Below, in pieces: positions 15,851-23,764 of a stretch of DNA of 41,033 bases. How positions within the stretch are numbered: the first letter of the stretch is position 1; the number at the start of each line of letters is the position of its first letter. Made by a program: the position numbers and the translations under genes. The stretch spans positions 1 to 41,033 of the forward strand of contig WLFD01000004.1 of the NCBI GenBank assembly GCA_009703925.1, read 5' to 3'. The notes below the pieces were generated by a model, which did not search any database, had not been told where the DNA came from, and saw only the letters and a list, made by a program, of their open reading frames with translations. This stretch comes from Actinomycetota bacterium. GTDB taxonomy: Bacteria > Actinomycetota > Acidimicrobiia > Acidimicrobiales > Acidimicrobilacustridaceae.

Positions 15851-16494
15851 GACAACCCGAGGCTCGCCAGGTTGTCGCCCGTGGAGTTGGTGGCGAGAAC
15901 GGCCGGTCCGCCGCTCGAGTAGAGGATCGCGGAGATCGAGCATGGCGAGATGACGATGCGCTGGAAAAGGTCGAGGTGCGTGCCGAGAGCCTGGGCAACG
16001 GCGGCCTTGATCGGATCGGCATGCGATACGGCGACGATCGTCTCGCCGGGATGGCGGGCGACGAGCTTGTCGAGCGCGCCGACCATTCGGGTCTGCATCT
16101 CGGCGAAGGATTCACCGTTGGGGAAGCGGAATCCACTGGGATAGCGCTGAACGGTGTTCCATTCGGGGAGTTTGCGGAGATCGCCGAGTTTGGCTCCGGT
16201 CCAGTCGCCGAATTCGCATTCGAGCAGGCCCCGGTCGATCTGGACCTTGAGTCCGAGTGCGGCGGCTATGGGCTTGGCGGTTTCACGGGTGCGCTCGAGC
16301 GGCGAGGCATAGATCGCCGAGACCTTCTTGAGCTGTCCGATGCGGGCGGCGGCCGCATCGGCCTGAGCCCGGCCTGAATCGGCCAGGTGGAGCCCGCGGG
16401 CCCGTCCGGGCAGGGTTGCCCCGGTTGTGGGGGTCTGGCCGTGACGGACGAGCAGGACGAGTGTGGGTGCTGGGGGAGTGGGCTTGCGTGCCAT
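15847..16494 (-). CDS. Histidine phosphatase, MSMEG_4193/Rv2135c-type
   Basis: 215 aa. LVLLVRHGQTPTTG (RHG motif), SPLERTRETAKPIA (second Arg), LLECEFGDWTG (Glu proton donor region) and VAVSHADPIKAAV (second His) make a complete phosphoglycerate-mutase-like phosphatase active site. It is the first gene of the phosphatase-DUF3090-SCO1664 operon, and its stop overlaps the next start by 4 nt. It is probably a small-molecule phosphatase with an unknown substrate. The promoter TAGGGT lies 8 nt before the ATG, which suggests a leaderless or very short-leader mRNA. Confidence 0.88.
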   Translation of the reverse strand: MARKPTPPAPTLVLLVRHGQTPTTGATLPGRARGLHLADSGRAQADAAAARIGQLKKVSAIYASPLERTRETAKPIAAALGLKVQIDRGLLECEFGDWTGAKLGDLRKLPEWNTVQRYPSGFRFPNGESFAEMQTRMVGALDKLVARHPGETIVAVSHADPIKAAVAQALGTHLDLFQRIVISPCSISAILYSSGGPAVLATNSTGDNLASLGLS

Positions 16495-16502
16495 GGCCGC
16501 TC

Positions 16503-16508
16503 ACCCTA
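16503..16508 (-). promoter_or_regulatory. Putative -10 (TAGGGT) of the phosphatase-DUF3090-SCO1664 operon
   Basis: TAGGGT on the minus strand lies 8 nt before the ATG of the first operon gene. No Shine-Dalgarno is present. Confidence 0.4.
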
Positions 16509-16624
16509 CCGACAGCGGTCGGCGGAGACTGATGCCGGGGCGATGAAAGGCAACGGCTACGGTGTCCGTCTGTTCCCTGCCGGTTCCGGCTCCGGGTCCC
16601 TGTGAGTTCTCAAGGATGGTTGAT

Positions 16625-17083
16625 GTGAGTACGAAGCGACGCATAGGCGCTGGTGTGATCGGTCTGGCCCTCGTGGCGACCCTGGGCCTCACCGGCTGCA
16701 ATCAGGACAACACTCCGCAGGCGTACAACACGCTCACACAGCAGAACTTCCTCGAGTTGTGTACGAATCTGTACTTCAACAGCTCCGACGACACGCTGGC
16801 CGCGACATCGAACACGATCAAGGCCGATGTGACAGCGCCGACGCAGGCCGAGTGCCAGTGCCAGTACGACGTCTTCGTGAACCAGGTCCCGATCAACGAC
16901 AACGACACGTCGAAGCCCGGCTACAACGGTCCGAATTTCACCGATCTCAACGCAGAACTCAAGAGCGACCCGGCGAAAGCCTGGGCCACGCTGCCTGCGT
17001 CGGTGACCGAAGCGGTGACCGCTTGCGTGAAGGGCGACAGCACCACCTCGACGACCGCCACAACCGCACCCGGCGGGGCCTGA
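16625..17083 (+). CDS. Lipoprotein of unknown function
   Basis: 152 aa from GTG 16625, chosen because AAGGA lies 8 nt upstream; the track ORF starts earlier without support. A lipoprotein signal peptide is clear: a basic N-terminus (STKRR), a hydrophobic core (GVIGLALVATLG) and the lipobox LTGC. The mature domain has five further cysteines, including the cluster ECQCQYD, and ends in a Thr/Ser tail (STTSTTATTAPGGA). A likely extracytoplasmic, membrane-anchored protein. No family is recognised; the Cys pattern could form disulfides. It is convergent with the FrhB-like gene. Confidence 0.8.
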   Translation: MSTKRRIGAGVIGLALVATLGLTGCNQDNTPQAYNTLTQQNFLELCTNLYFNSSDDTLAATSNTIKADVTAPTQAECQCQYDVFVNQVPINDNDTSKPGYNGPNFTDLNAELKSDPAKAWATLPASVTEAVTACVKGDSTTSTTATTAPGGA

Positions 17084-17104
17084 GCCCCGGTATCCGGGCC
17101 GCTG

Positions 17105-18313
17105 TTACTTCGCGGCCGGCTTCTTCTTCTCGGGAAGACCGAGACGGACACCGGATTCGGCCCACTGAGGCCAACGGGCACGGCTCTTCTCGGCAAGCTT
17201 GCGCATGAGCGCAATGGCGCCGGGGTCCTCGTCGCCGGGACGGGCGATGATCGAACCGTCGGCGATCATGCGGTTCATGATCTCGCGGCCGAGTTCGGTG
17301 CGAACGATCGTGAGCGTCCAGTCGTTGTCCTTGCCGATTCCGCCTGTGGAGATGTCGGCGTGTTCGGCGGCGAAGTCGGGGCAATGGGTGCAGCCCTCGC
17401 GGGTCCAGGCGTGACATTCCTTGAGGTTGATCTCGTGATAGCCACCGTCGCGCGTCCAGAGCTGGAAAACGCCCTTGATGTTCATCTTGGTGATTTCAGC
17501 TTTGGGAATGCGGTACTTGGCTTCGAAGAGCTCTTCGAAGATCGCGTCGTCGAATGTCTTCGAGCACAGCAGCCCGATGTTGAACACGATCGGCTTGCTG
17601 ATCTTCCCGATCTTGCGGGTCCACATGACCGGAGCGATCGATGACTGACAACTCATGCCCACGAGAGCGAGACGCGAGAGCCCGCGCTCGCGCGCTTCGT
17701 CGATGGCAAGCGTGTTGGCCGAATACGTGTAGCGACTTCCCGCTCCGGCAAGGACTTCCTCGCGGTTGGTCGCCACTCCGGGAATGGCCTTCCATGTGGC
17801 TGCGTCGCCACCTTCGAGGTACGAGGTGAGCGCGCCATCGATGTAATCGTTGTCGAGCGCCCAGATGAGCAGCGCCGAAACGAGTCCGCCGTCCTGACCC
17901 ATGCGATGGACCATGTCCTCGCTGGCCCGGGTGAGGAGGATGTCGCTGTAGATGCCGGCGACCTCGTCATCGGTGCGATCGCGGTCGAAGAGATGGCCGT
18001 TGGCCTCCGGCTCCCAGGTGCGGAATCGGGGGCAGGCCCGGGTGCAACTCGTGCAGCCCTTCTCGCCGTGGCCGCAGTTCGTCGGGCCCAATTCGTCCTC
18101 GATGTGGAACGGCTTGTAGCCGCCCGCTTCGTGGTTGTAGCCGATGACGTCGTGGGGGCAGGCGATCACGCAACCGGCGCAACCGGTGCAGAGACCGGCC
18201 GTTATGACCTCGTCGTAGAGTTCCTTCCACTGAAAGGTCCAGCGTTCGGCCTTGGCCTGACCCTTGACCGCAGTGGCGGTCGAGGCCGTGGTGATGGTCC
18301 CGTCGGTGCTCAT
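17105..18313 (-). CDS. Coenzyme F420 hydrogenase/dehydrogenase beta-subunit (FrhB) family protein
   Basis: 402 aa. Two ferredoxin-like [4Fe-4S] motifs lie at residues 42-52 (CTGCAGCVIACP) and 80-94 (CGHGEKGCTSCTRACP). The FrhB/FdhB N and C domains follow, with QDGGLVSALLIWAL, VGMSCQSS, NIGLLCSKTFDD and CTHCPDFAAEHADISTGGIG. Family members are flavoproteins that pass electrons between F420H2 or ferredoxin and a partner. No hydrogenase or dehydrogenase alpha subunit is nearby, so it is a stand-alone oxidoreductase of unknown substrate. The ATG at 18313 is supported by TAGATT 8 nt upstream. It is divergent from the acyl-CoA dehydrogenase gene, 70 bp away. Confidence 0.85.
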   Translation of the reverse strand: MSTDGTITTASTATAVKGQAKAERWTFQWKELYDEVITAGLCTGCAGCVIACPHDVIGYNHEAGGYKPFHIEDELGPTNCGHGEKGCTSCTRACPRFRTWEPEANGHLFDRDRTDDEVAGIYSDILLTRASEDMVHRMGQDGGLVSALLIWALDNDYIDGALTSYLEGGDAATWKAIPGVATNREEVLAGAGSRYTYSANTLAIDEARERGLSRLALVGMSCQSSIAPVMWTRKIGKISKPIVFNIGLLCSKTFDDAIFEELFEAKYRIPKAEITKMNIKGVFQLWTRDGGYHEINLKECHAWTREGCTHCPDFAAEHADISTGGIGKDNDWTLTIVRTELGREIMNRMIADGSIIARPGDEDPGAIALMRKLAEKSRARWPQWAESGVRLGLPEKKKPAAK

Positions 18314-18321
18314 GGCCGCCG

Positions 18322-18327
18322 AATCTA
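18322..18327 (-). promoter_or_regulatory. Putative -10 (TAGATT) of the FrhB-like gene
   Basis: TAGATT on the minus strand lies 8 nt before the ATG. It supports the 18313 start over the longer track ORF. Confidence 0.45.
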
Positions 18328-18383
18328 TCGGTATTCGCAAGAACGACTGGACCCGGGACGCCAACTGGGCAGAAGATGGCGGC

Positions 18384-19625
18384 ATGGATCTGACCTACCC
18401 GCCCGAAACCGTTCCCTTCCGAGCTGAAGTTCGTGCGTGGCTCGAGGCCAATCTTCCCGAGGGTTGGTTCGAACCCGGGTTCCAGATGACCGACGAACAA
18501 CGAGTCGACTTCAACCGCGACTGGACCGAGCGGCTCTTCGGAGGCGGCTGGATCTGCTCGTCGTGGCCGACCGAGTACGGCGGCAAGGGATTGTCGACGA
18601 TGGATGCTGTCGTCGTGAACGAGGAGTTCGCGAAGGCCGGAGCCCCCATGCGCGCCGACTTCTTCGGCGACACGCTCGTCGGACCGACGATCCTCCAATG
18701 GGGAACCGAAGAACAGAAGAAGGAATTCCTTCCGAAGATCCTTTCGGGAACCATCGCCTGGTGCCAGGGATTCAGCGAACCCGATGCGGGTTCCGATCTG
18801 GCGAACCTGGGAACCCGAGCCGTTCTCGATGGTGACGAATGGGTGATCAACGGACAGAAGATCTGGACGACACAGGGGTTCATCGCCGATTACGTGTTCA
18901 TCCTCTGCCGCACCGATCCGGATGCATCGAAGCACAAGGGCATCTCGTATCTCCTCTGCCCGATGGATCAACCCGGCGTCGAGGTCCGGCCGATCAAGCA
19001 GGTCGACGGTTCCGCCGAGTTCGCAGAGGTGTTCTTCACCGATGCCCGCTGTTCGAAGGACAACGTCGTCGGCGGCTTGAACAACGGATGGTCCGTGGCC
19101 ATGACGACGCTCGGCTTCGAGCGTGGAACGTCGGCAACGACGGGACATCGTCGTTTCGAGACGGAACTGAATCACATTCTCGAGATCGCCAAGCGCAACG
19201 GAGCGATCAACGATCCCATGATCCGCCAGCGTTTGGCGCTGGCGTATTCGAAGGTCCAGATCATGCGCATCAACGGGCTGCGCTCGCTGTCCTCGGTGCT
19301 GCACAACAAGAAGGACTTCGGTGTCGCAGCACTTGGCGCGACGAACAAGATCTTCTGGAGCGAGTATCACCAACAGGTCATGAAGTTGGCCATGGACATC
19401 ATGGGTGTCGAAGGGCAGATCCTCCTGGGCGATCCGGGCGAGGACGAATCGGTTCCGGGTTACGGCCGCCGTGCGGTCAATTCCCAGTACCCCACCAATG
19501 CGCTGCAATCGTCGTTCTTCTTCAGCCGCTCGGAGACGATCTGGGGCGGTACCTCGCAGATCCAGCGCAACATCGTGGGTGAACGAGTTCTCGGGCTCCC
19601 GAAAGAACCCAAAGTCGCGACCTGA
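18384..19625 (+). CDS. Acyl-CoA dehydrogenase
   Basis: 413 aa from ATG 18384. Family signatures are WPTEYGGKGLS, QGFSEPDAGSDLANLGTRA (FAD/substrate region), INGQKIWTTQGF, NNGWSVAMTTLGFERGT and the C-terminal SETIWGGTSQIQRNIVGERVLGLP. The Glu of the YEGT motif that serves as catalytic base in medium-chain enzymes is Gly here (WGGTSQ), as in many actinobacterial FadE proteins where the base lies elsewhere. It makes the first oxidation of beta-oxidation, passing electrons to EtfAB. The track ORF start at 18264 is antisense over the FrhB-like gene. Substrate length cannot be told. Confidence 0.93.
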   Translation: MDLTYPPETVPFRAEVRAWLEANLPEGWFEPGFQMTDEQRVDFNRDWTERLFGGGWICSSWPTEYGGKGLSTMDAVVVNEEFAKAGAPMRADFFGDTLVGPTILQWGTEEQKKEFLPKILSGTIAWCQGFSEPDAGSDLANLGTRAVLDGDEWVINGQKIWTTQGFIADYVFILCRTDPDASKHKGISYLLCPMDQPGVEVRPIKQVDGSAEFAEVFFTDARCSKDNVVGGLNNGWSVAMTTLGFERGTSATTGHRRFETELNHILEIAKRNGAINDPMIRQRLALAYSKVQIMRINGLRSLSSVLHNKKDFGVAALGATNKIFWSEYHQQVMKLAMDIMGVEGQILLGDPGEDESVPGYGRRAVNSQYPTNALQSSFFFSRSETIWGGTSQIQRNIVGERVLGLPKEPKVAT

Positions 19626-19649
19626 CGGGGAACCGGCAAAGGCCCCGAC

Positions 19650-19655
19650 TAACCT
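19650..19655 (+). promoter_or_regulatory. Putative -10 (TAACCT) of the LCP gene
   Basis: TAACCT lies 9 nt before the ATG at 19665, in the 39-bp gap after the acyl-CoA dehydrogenase gene. No ribosome site is apparent. Confidence 0.35.
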
Positions 19656-19664
19656 TGGCGGGTC

Positions 19665-21218
19665 ATGTCTGATGTGCCCCCCACGTCGGCCGATGGAGAG
19701 CTTCCGGTCCGCCCGGAAAAGCCCGCATTCCGCCACGCACTTCCTCCTGCCCGGGCCAAGCGCGCCTTTCAGGGCATCGCTGTGATCGTGGTTCTTGCCA
19801 TTGTCGCCGTAGCCGCCGCTACCGGATACGGCTGGTACCGGTTCAACCAGATCGACCGCAAGGACCTTGCCCTGTCGGAATCGTCGGGCAGCATCCAGAA
19901 CTTCCTGATCGTGGGTTCCGACAGTCGGTCGACCGTCGACCCGGAAGATCCCGATGCGTCGGCGTTCCTCAACGCGAAGGGTGCCGATCAGGGTGGTCAG
20001 CGATCCGACACGATCATGGTCGCCCGCGTCGATCCGAACGCGAAGACGATCGATCTGATCTCCTTTCCCCGCGATCTGTGGGTCCCGATTCAGCCCTCGG
20101 GTACACCCGAGCGGATCAATACGGCCTACGCGCAGGGTAAAGACGCGACTGATGGCGCCCAGCGACTCATCGATACGATCAAGGCCGATTTCGGTATCGA
20201 GATCAATCATTACGTCGAGATCAACTTCAAGAGTTTCAAGGGAATCACCGACGCTGTCGGCGGGGTGTCGCTGTATTTCGAGAAGCCGGTCCGCGACCGC
20301 AGCTCCGGCTTCTACATGTACGACACCGGTTGCCAGAAGCTGACGGGTGAGCAGGGAATCGCCTACGCGCGATCCCGACACCTCGAGTACTACAGCACGA
20401 GCTCAAAGAAATGGACCGAAGATCCGAGTGCCGATCTCGGAAGAATCTCGCGCCAAACCCTGTTCATGCGCACGATCATCGACAAGGCGCAGACAAGGTT
20501 CGGCGACATGAACGTCAAGTCGATCAACGACCTGATCTCCTCCACCGCCGACAACCTGAGCCTCGACACAAACCTGAGCCTCAACCAGATGATGGCTCTC
20601 GCGAAATCGTTCAAGGGTTTCGGCGGAGACCAGATCCGTAGCCATGCGTTGCCCGTCTATCCCGACATGACGAGCGGAGGCGCAAGCATCCTCCGCCTCG
20701 ATGCCACCGCCGCCGAGGAGACACTCAACATCTTCCGCGGTCTTCCCCCGGGCACGGTGTCGCCGAGTTCGGTGACGCTCTCCGTCAGCAACGGAAGCGG
20801 CACCAAGAATCAAGCCACCGAAGTGAGCGCCCGGTTCGCGCAACTCGGATACAAGGCGACGCCCGGAGCGGATGCAACGAAGACTCAGACGGCGACGGTT
20901 GTTCGCTACGCCCCCGGGCTCGAATCCCAGGCGGGATTGGTCGCCCGTCAACTCTCGGGTGGCGCCCAGCTTCAGCCCGACAAGACGCTGACCGGCGCCA
21001 AAGCACAGATCGTTCTCGTCACCGGTTCGGATTTCACAGGTGTTCTCGATCAGGCATCGCCTTTGGCGGTAACCACGACCACCACGTCCGATCCGAATTC
21101 GACAGTGGCAACCACGACGACGATGGACACCCCGGTGGTGACCATCAAGCCGGGTGAAGTCACCGAACTGGTCGGCGTTCTCGCCGGCGAGGCGCCCGAG
21201 GGCACCGTTTGCAACTAG
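19665..21218 (+). CDS. LytR-CpsA-Psr (LCP) family cell-wall ligase
   Basis: 517 aa. A short cytosolic N-terminus is followed by a membrane segment at about 38-58 (IAVIVVLAIVAVAAATGYGWY). The extracellular LCP domain starts at about 80 with FLIVGSDSRS, then RSDTIMVARVDP, LISFPRDLWVPI, RINTAYAQG, and GEQGIAYARSRH with the Arg residues that bind pyrophosphate-lipid. A LytR_C domain follows at about 365-455 (SVTLSVSNGSGTKNQATEVSARF). A Thr-rich stretch (TTTTTSDPNST) precedes the C-terminus. LCP enzymes attach glycopolymers such as arabinogalactan or teichoic-acid-like chains to peptidoglycan. The next gene begins 9 nt downstream and may be cotranscribed. Confidence 0.92.
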   Translation: MSDVPPTSADGELPVRPEKPAFRHALPPARAKRAFQGIAVIVVLAIVAVAAATGYGWYRFNQIDRKDLALSESSGSIQNFLIVGSDSRSTVDPEDPDASAFLNAKGADQGGQRSDTIMVARVDPNAKTIDLISFPRDLWVPIQPSGTPERINTAYAQGKDATDGAQRLIDTIKADFGIEINHYVEINFKSFKGITDAVGGVSLYFEKPVRDRSSGFYMYDTGCQKLTGEQGIAYARSRHLEYYSTSSKKWTEDPSADLGRISRQTLFMRTIIDKAQTRFGDMNVKSINDLISSTADNLSLDTNLSLNQMMALAKSFKGFGGDQIRSHALPVYPDMTSGGASILRLDATAAEETLNIFRGLPPGTVSPSSVTLSVSNGSGTKNQATEVSARFAQLGYKATPGADATKTQTATVVRYAPGLESQAGLVARQLSGGAQLQPDKTLTGAKAQIVLVTGSDFTGVLDQASPLAVTTTTTSDPNSTVATTTTMDTPVVTIKPGEVTELVGVLAGEAPEGTVCN

Positions 21219-21227
21219 AACACCCTG

Positions 21228-22766
21228 ATGCTCCTGCATGAGGTTGTTCTCGGCGCGGCCCGCTCGATTCCCGGGCAAGCGGCGATCGTTCACGGCGACG
21301 AGGTTCTGACGTTCGGGGAGTTGGCCGATCGGGTTCGCAGGACAGCATTGTTTGCCACCGAGTTCTGTCCGGTCGGCGGACGCATTGCGGTCATCGGGGA
21401 GAACGACCCGGGTTGGATCGATCTCTATTACGGAGTCCCCGCTGCGGGTCGCACCCTTGTATTCCTGAATCAACGGCTTTCGGCTCCCGAGCTGAGCGCG
21501 CTCATCACGCGCAGTGGAGCATCGGTGGTTGTCGGGGAACCGACCCACCTCGATCGGCTTCGCCTCGAAGGCGTCGAGCTACCACTTGTCGACTGGGACG
21601 GTTGGAAGCTCGGATGTTTGGCGCTCGGAGACGTGCCGATCGCCCCGGTGCCATCGGCATCGTCGGACGCAATCCCGGCCTGGCTGCTGTTCACGAGTGG
21701 AACGACGGCCGCGCCCAAGGGGGCGTTGCTCACCCATCGCAGTGTGATGGCTGCAGTAGCCGCAAGCAGCGCGGCGCGACCGGTGGAACCCGACGACGTC
21801 TACGCGTTTCCGTTCCCGTTGTGTCATGTTGCCGGATACAACGTCGTGCATCGACACTTCCACGGGCGACCGGTCGTGTTGCTGGATCGCTTCGAGCCGA
21901 AAACCTTCTGTGCGGCAGTCGCGGCACGAAGCGCGACCTCGACATCGCTGGCCGCAACGATGCTCGCTTCCCTTCTCGATCATGTCGACTCGGATCCGGG
22001 CGCTCTCGAAGACCTGCGGACTCTGCGATCGATCGCTTACGGAGCGGCTCCGATGCCCCCGAGTCTCCTGCGTCGGGCTGATGCGTTGCTCGGTGTCGAC
22101 TTCGCCCAGGGCTACGGAATGACGGAGCTGTCGGGAAACGCCGTGTTTCTCGACGCCGAGGCACATCGGCGGGGACTCGCCGGCGAACCCGGGTTGCTCG
22201 CTGCGGCCGGCAGACCAGCTCCCGGTGTCGAGGTGCGGATTGCAGATGCCGACGATGTCGATGTCCGGTTGGGCGAAGTCGGGGAGATCCTCGTTCGCGC
22301 CGATCAGATGATGATCGGTTACCTGGACGATCCGGACGCATCGGAAGCGGCGCTGCGCGGAGGTTGGCTGCACACCGGCGACATCGGACGAATCGATGAC
22401 GGGGGATACCTGCATGTCGTTGATCGGAGCAAGGACATCATCATCACCGGCGGCGAGAACGTTTCTTCGCGGGAGGTGGAGGACGTGGTCGCCGCTTTCC
22501 CGGGGGTGCTGCGCGTCGCCGTCGTTGGTGTTCCCGATCCGCGTTGGGGTGAAAACGTCTGTGCGGTGATTGTTTCCCCGGAGGCCGATCGACCCGATCC
22601 GGCGGTACTCGCTGCGTTCGTCCGGTCCCGGCTGGCCGGCTTCAAGGTTCCGCGTCATGTCGTGTTCGTCACAGAGCTTCCGGTGAACGCGTCGGGAAAG
22701 GTGCTCAAGGCGCAATTGCGCGAGCTCCTCGCCGAGGAGCCTCAACTGCTCGGCCCCCGACTTTGA
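21228..22766 (+). CDS. Fatty-acyl-CoA synthetase (AMP-forming)
   Basis: 512 aa of the ANL adenylate-forming superfamily. Motifs in order: WLLFTSGTTAAPKGALLTH (ATP-binding P-loop, about 150-168), GYGMTELSGN (A5), LHTGDIGRIDDGGYLHVVDRSKDIIITGGENV (A7-A8 hinge) and LPVNASGKVLKAQL with the catalytic A10 Lys. It makes acyl-AMP and then acyl-CoA. Which carboxylate it uses is unknown. Only 9 nt separate it from the LCP gene. A TetR regulator with a palindrome lies directly downstream and could control this gene or other fatty-acid genes such as the nearby acyl-CoA dehydrogenase. Confidence 0.92.
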   Translation: MLLHEVVLGAARSIPGQAAIVHGDEVLTFGELADRVRRTALFATEFCPVGGRIAVIGENDPGWIDLYYGVPAAGRTLVFLNQRLSAPELSALITRSGASVVVGEPTHLDRLRLEGVELPLVDWDGWKLGCLALGDVPIAPVPSASSDAIPAWLLFTSGTTAAPKGALLTHRSVMAAVAASSAARPVEPDDVYAFPFPLCHVAGYNVVHRHFHGRPVVLLDRFEPKTFCAAVAARSATSTSLAATMLASLLDHVDSDPGALEDLRTLRSIAYGAAPMPPSLLRRADALLGVDFAQGYGMTELSGNAVFLDAEAHRRGLAGEPGLLAAAGRPAPGVEVRIADADDVDVRLGEVGEILVRADQMMIGYLDDPDASEAALRGGWLHTGDIGRIDDGGYLHVVDRSKDIIITGGENVSSREVEDVVAAFPGVLRVAVVGVPDPRWGENVCAVIVSPEADRPDPAVLAAFVRSRLAGFKVPRHVVFVTELPVNASGKVLKAQLRELLAEEPQLLGPRL

Positions 22767-22803
22767 CGCACTGCGTTCCCATCATCTTCCGGAGTGGGTA
22801 CGT

Positions 22804-22831
22804 CGATGTTCACCCGATCAGGTGAACATCG
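22804..22831. promoter_or_regulatory. Perfect inverted repeat, probable TetR operator
   Basis: CGATGTTCACC and GGTGAACATCG form perfect 11-bp arms around a 6-nt spacer (CGATCA). The right arm overlaps where the -35 of the tetR promoter would lie. No T run follows, which argues against a terminator. Confidence 0.6.
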
Positions 22832-22847
22832 GATGAACCGGTAAAGC

Positions 22848-22853
22848 TAGGAT
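22848..22853 (+). promoter_or_regulatory. Putative -10 (TAGGAT) of the tetR gene
   Basis: TAGGAT lies 10 nt before ATG 22864 and overlaps the track's ATG at 22852, which therefore cannot easily be the start. Confidence 0.4.
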
Positions 22854-22863
22854 GGGGTTTCGT

Positions 22864-23505
22864 ATGACAGAAACAACCAGCGGTCAGTTGCGTGTGAACC
22901 TCCGCCCCGAACATCCGACAGCCTTGCGGCTGATCGATGTGACCGTCGAGATGATCGATGCGCATGGTGAGGTCGCCGTACGAGTGCAGGACGTCGTCGC
23001 TGCAGCCGGCGTGCAGATCCCGGTCCTCTATCGCCACTTCGGAAACCGCGAAGGTCTGATTCAGGCCGCTCATGTCCGTCGCATGCAGAACGAACTCGCG
23101 TCGTTTCTCGAGGAGGGCCGCGAACGGGCCGGTCTGGCGCAAAACCGCGACGAGTTCCTGCGCACCTTCGACCAGGTGCTCGATGTGCTTTTCGGTCCGG
23201 AACGTGCCGATGCCCGATTCAAGCGACTCAATGTCGTGGGTAGCGGCTATGGCCGTCCGGAAATGGAAGCGGTGCTCGTCGAGCTCCAGCAGGAAGCTTC
23301 CGGACGTCTCGGGGAATTGTTGAAGCCCGCCCAGGACCAGGGATGGATCCCCGCGACACTCGCAATCCCGACCTTCATCGCCTGGCTCACCGGCTTGGCG
23401 ATGAGCCAGACCCTCATCGATCTGGTCGACGACGCGGAACTGACGCAGGGCTGGATCGCGATGTCGAAGAAAACGGCAATGGCCATCCTCAGCGACACCA
23501 TCTGA
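22864..23505 (+). CDS. TetR/AcrR-family transcriptional regulator
   Basis: 213 aa from ATG 22864; the track start, 22852, lies inside a likely -10 box. The N-terminal HTH has ALRLIDVTVEMIDAHGEVAVRVQDVVAAAGVQIPVLYRHFGNREGLIQ, the usual TetR helix pattern with YRHFGNREGL at its end. The C-terminal ligand domain (about 80-213) is not specific to a known subfamily; it has a late hydrophobic helix FIAWLTGLAMSQTLIDL. The perfect palindrome ending 32 bp upstream suggests autoregulation. An acyl-CoA or fatty-acid effector is plausible from the neighbouring acyl-CoA synthetase gene, but it is an inference. Confidence 0.88.
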   Translation: MTETTSGQLRVNLRPEHPTALRLIDVTVEMIDAHGEVAVRVQDVVAAAGVQIPVLYRHFGNREGLIQAAHVRRMQNELASFLEEGRERAGLAQNRDEFLRTFDQVLDVLFGPERADARFKRLNVVGSGYGRPEMEAVLVELQQEASGRLGELLKPAQDQGWIPATLAIPTFIAWLTGLAMSQTLIDLVDDAELTQGWIAMSKKTAMAILSDTI

Positions 23506-23617
23506 TCATCGCCCCGACTGATTCTCGGCCCGATCCTCGCCCGGATCGGACTCTTCCGGATCGAACGTTCCGGACCCGGCGGCGGATCACTGCAGGTTCG
23601 TCCCTCTGCGGGAAAAT

Positions 23618-23692
23618 TGGTGCCCTCGGGGCGATTCGAACGCCCGCACACGCCTCCGGAGGGCGATGCTCTATCCCCTGAGCTACGAGGGC
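23618..23692 (-). tRNA. tRNA-Arg (CCG), CCA encoded
   Basis: Cloverleaf read on the minus strand: acceptor GCCCTCG/CGAGGGC (7 perfect pairs), D stem GCTC/GAGC, anticodon loop CTCCGGA with anticodon CCG, T arm GGGCG-TTCGAAT-CGCCC, discriminator A and an encoded CCA. The top pair of the anticodon stem (27:43) is U-U. TTTT just after the CCA may help termination. The flanks, 23506-23617 and 23693-23764, hold no gene I can support. Confidence 0.95.
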
Positions 23693-23764
23693 TTACCGGT
23701 TGGCAACCCTAGCCGAGTGATCCGCCGTGTCCCGAAGGGGGAGTCCGGCCCGAGCGGCGACAGG

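Noticed and set aside
17084-17104. Possible terminator GCCCCGGTATCCGGGCC between convergent genes
   Set aside because: The stem is only about 5 bp of confident pairing with a 3-nt loop and no T run; too weak to list.
17967-20381. 804-aa minus-strand ORF
   Set aside because: It is antisense to the acyl-CoA dehydrogenase and LCP genes and overlaps the FrhB-like gene in another frame. It has the composition of a GC-rich shadow frame and no motifs.
23506-23617. Repeated TCCGGA/CCGGATCG motifs before the tRNA
   Set aside because: Short, irregular and common in GC-rich DNA; no regular spacing or hairpin with a T run.
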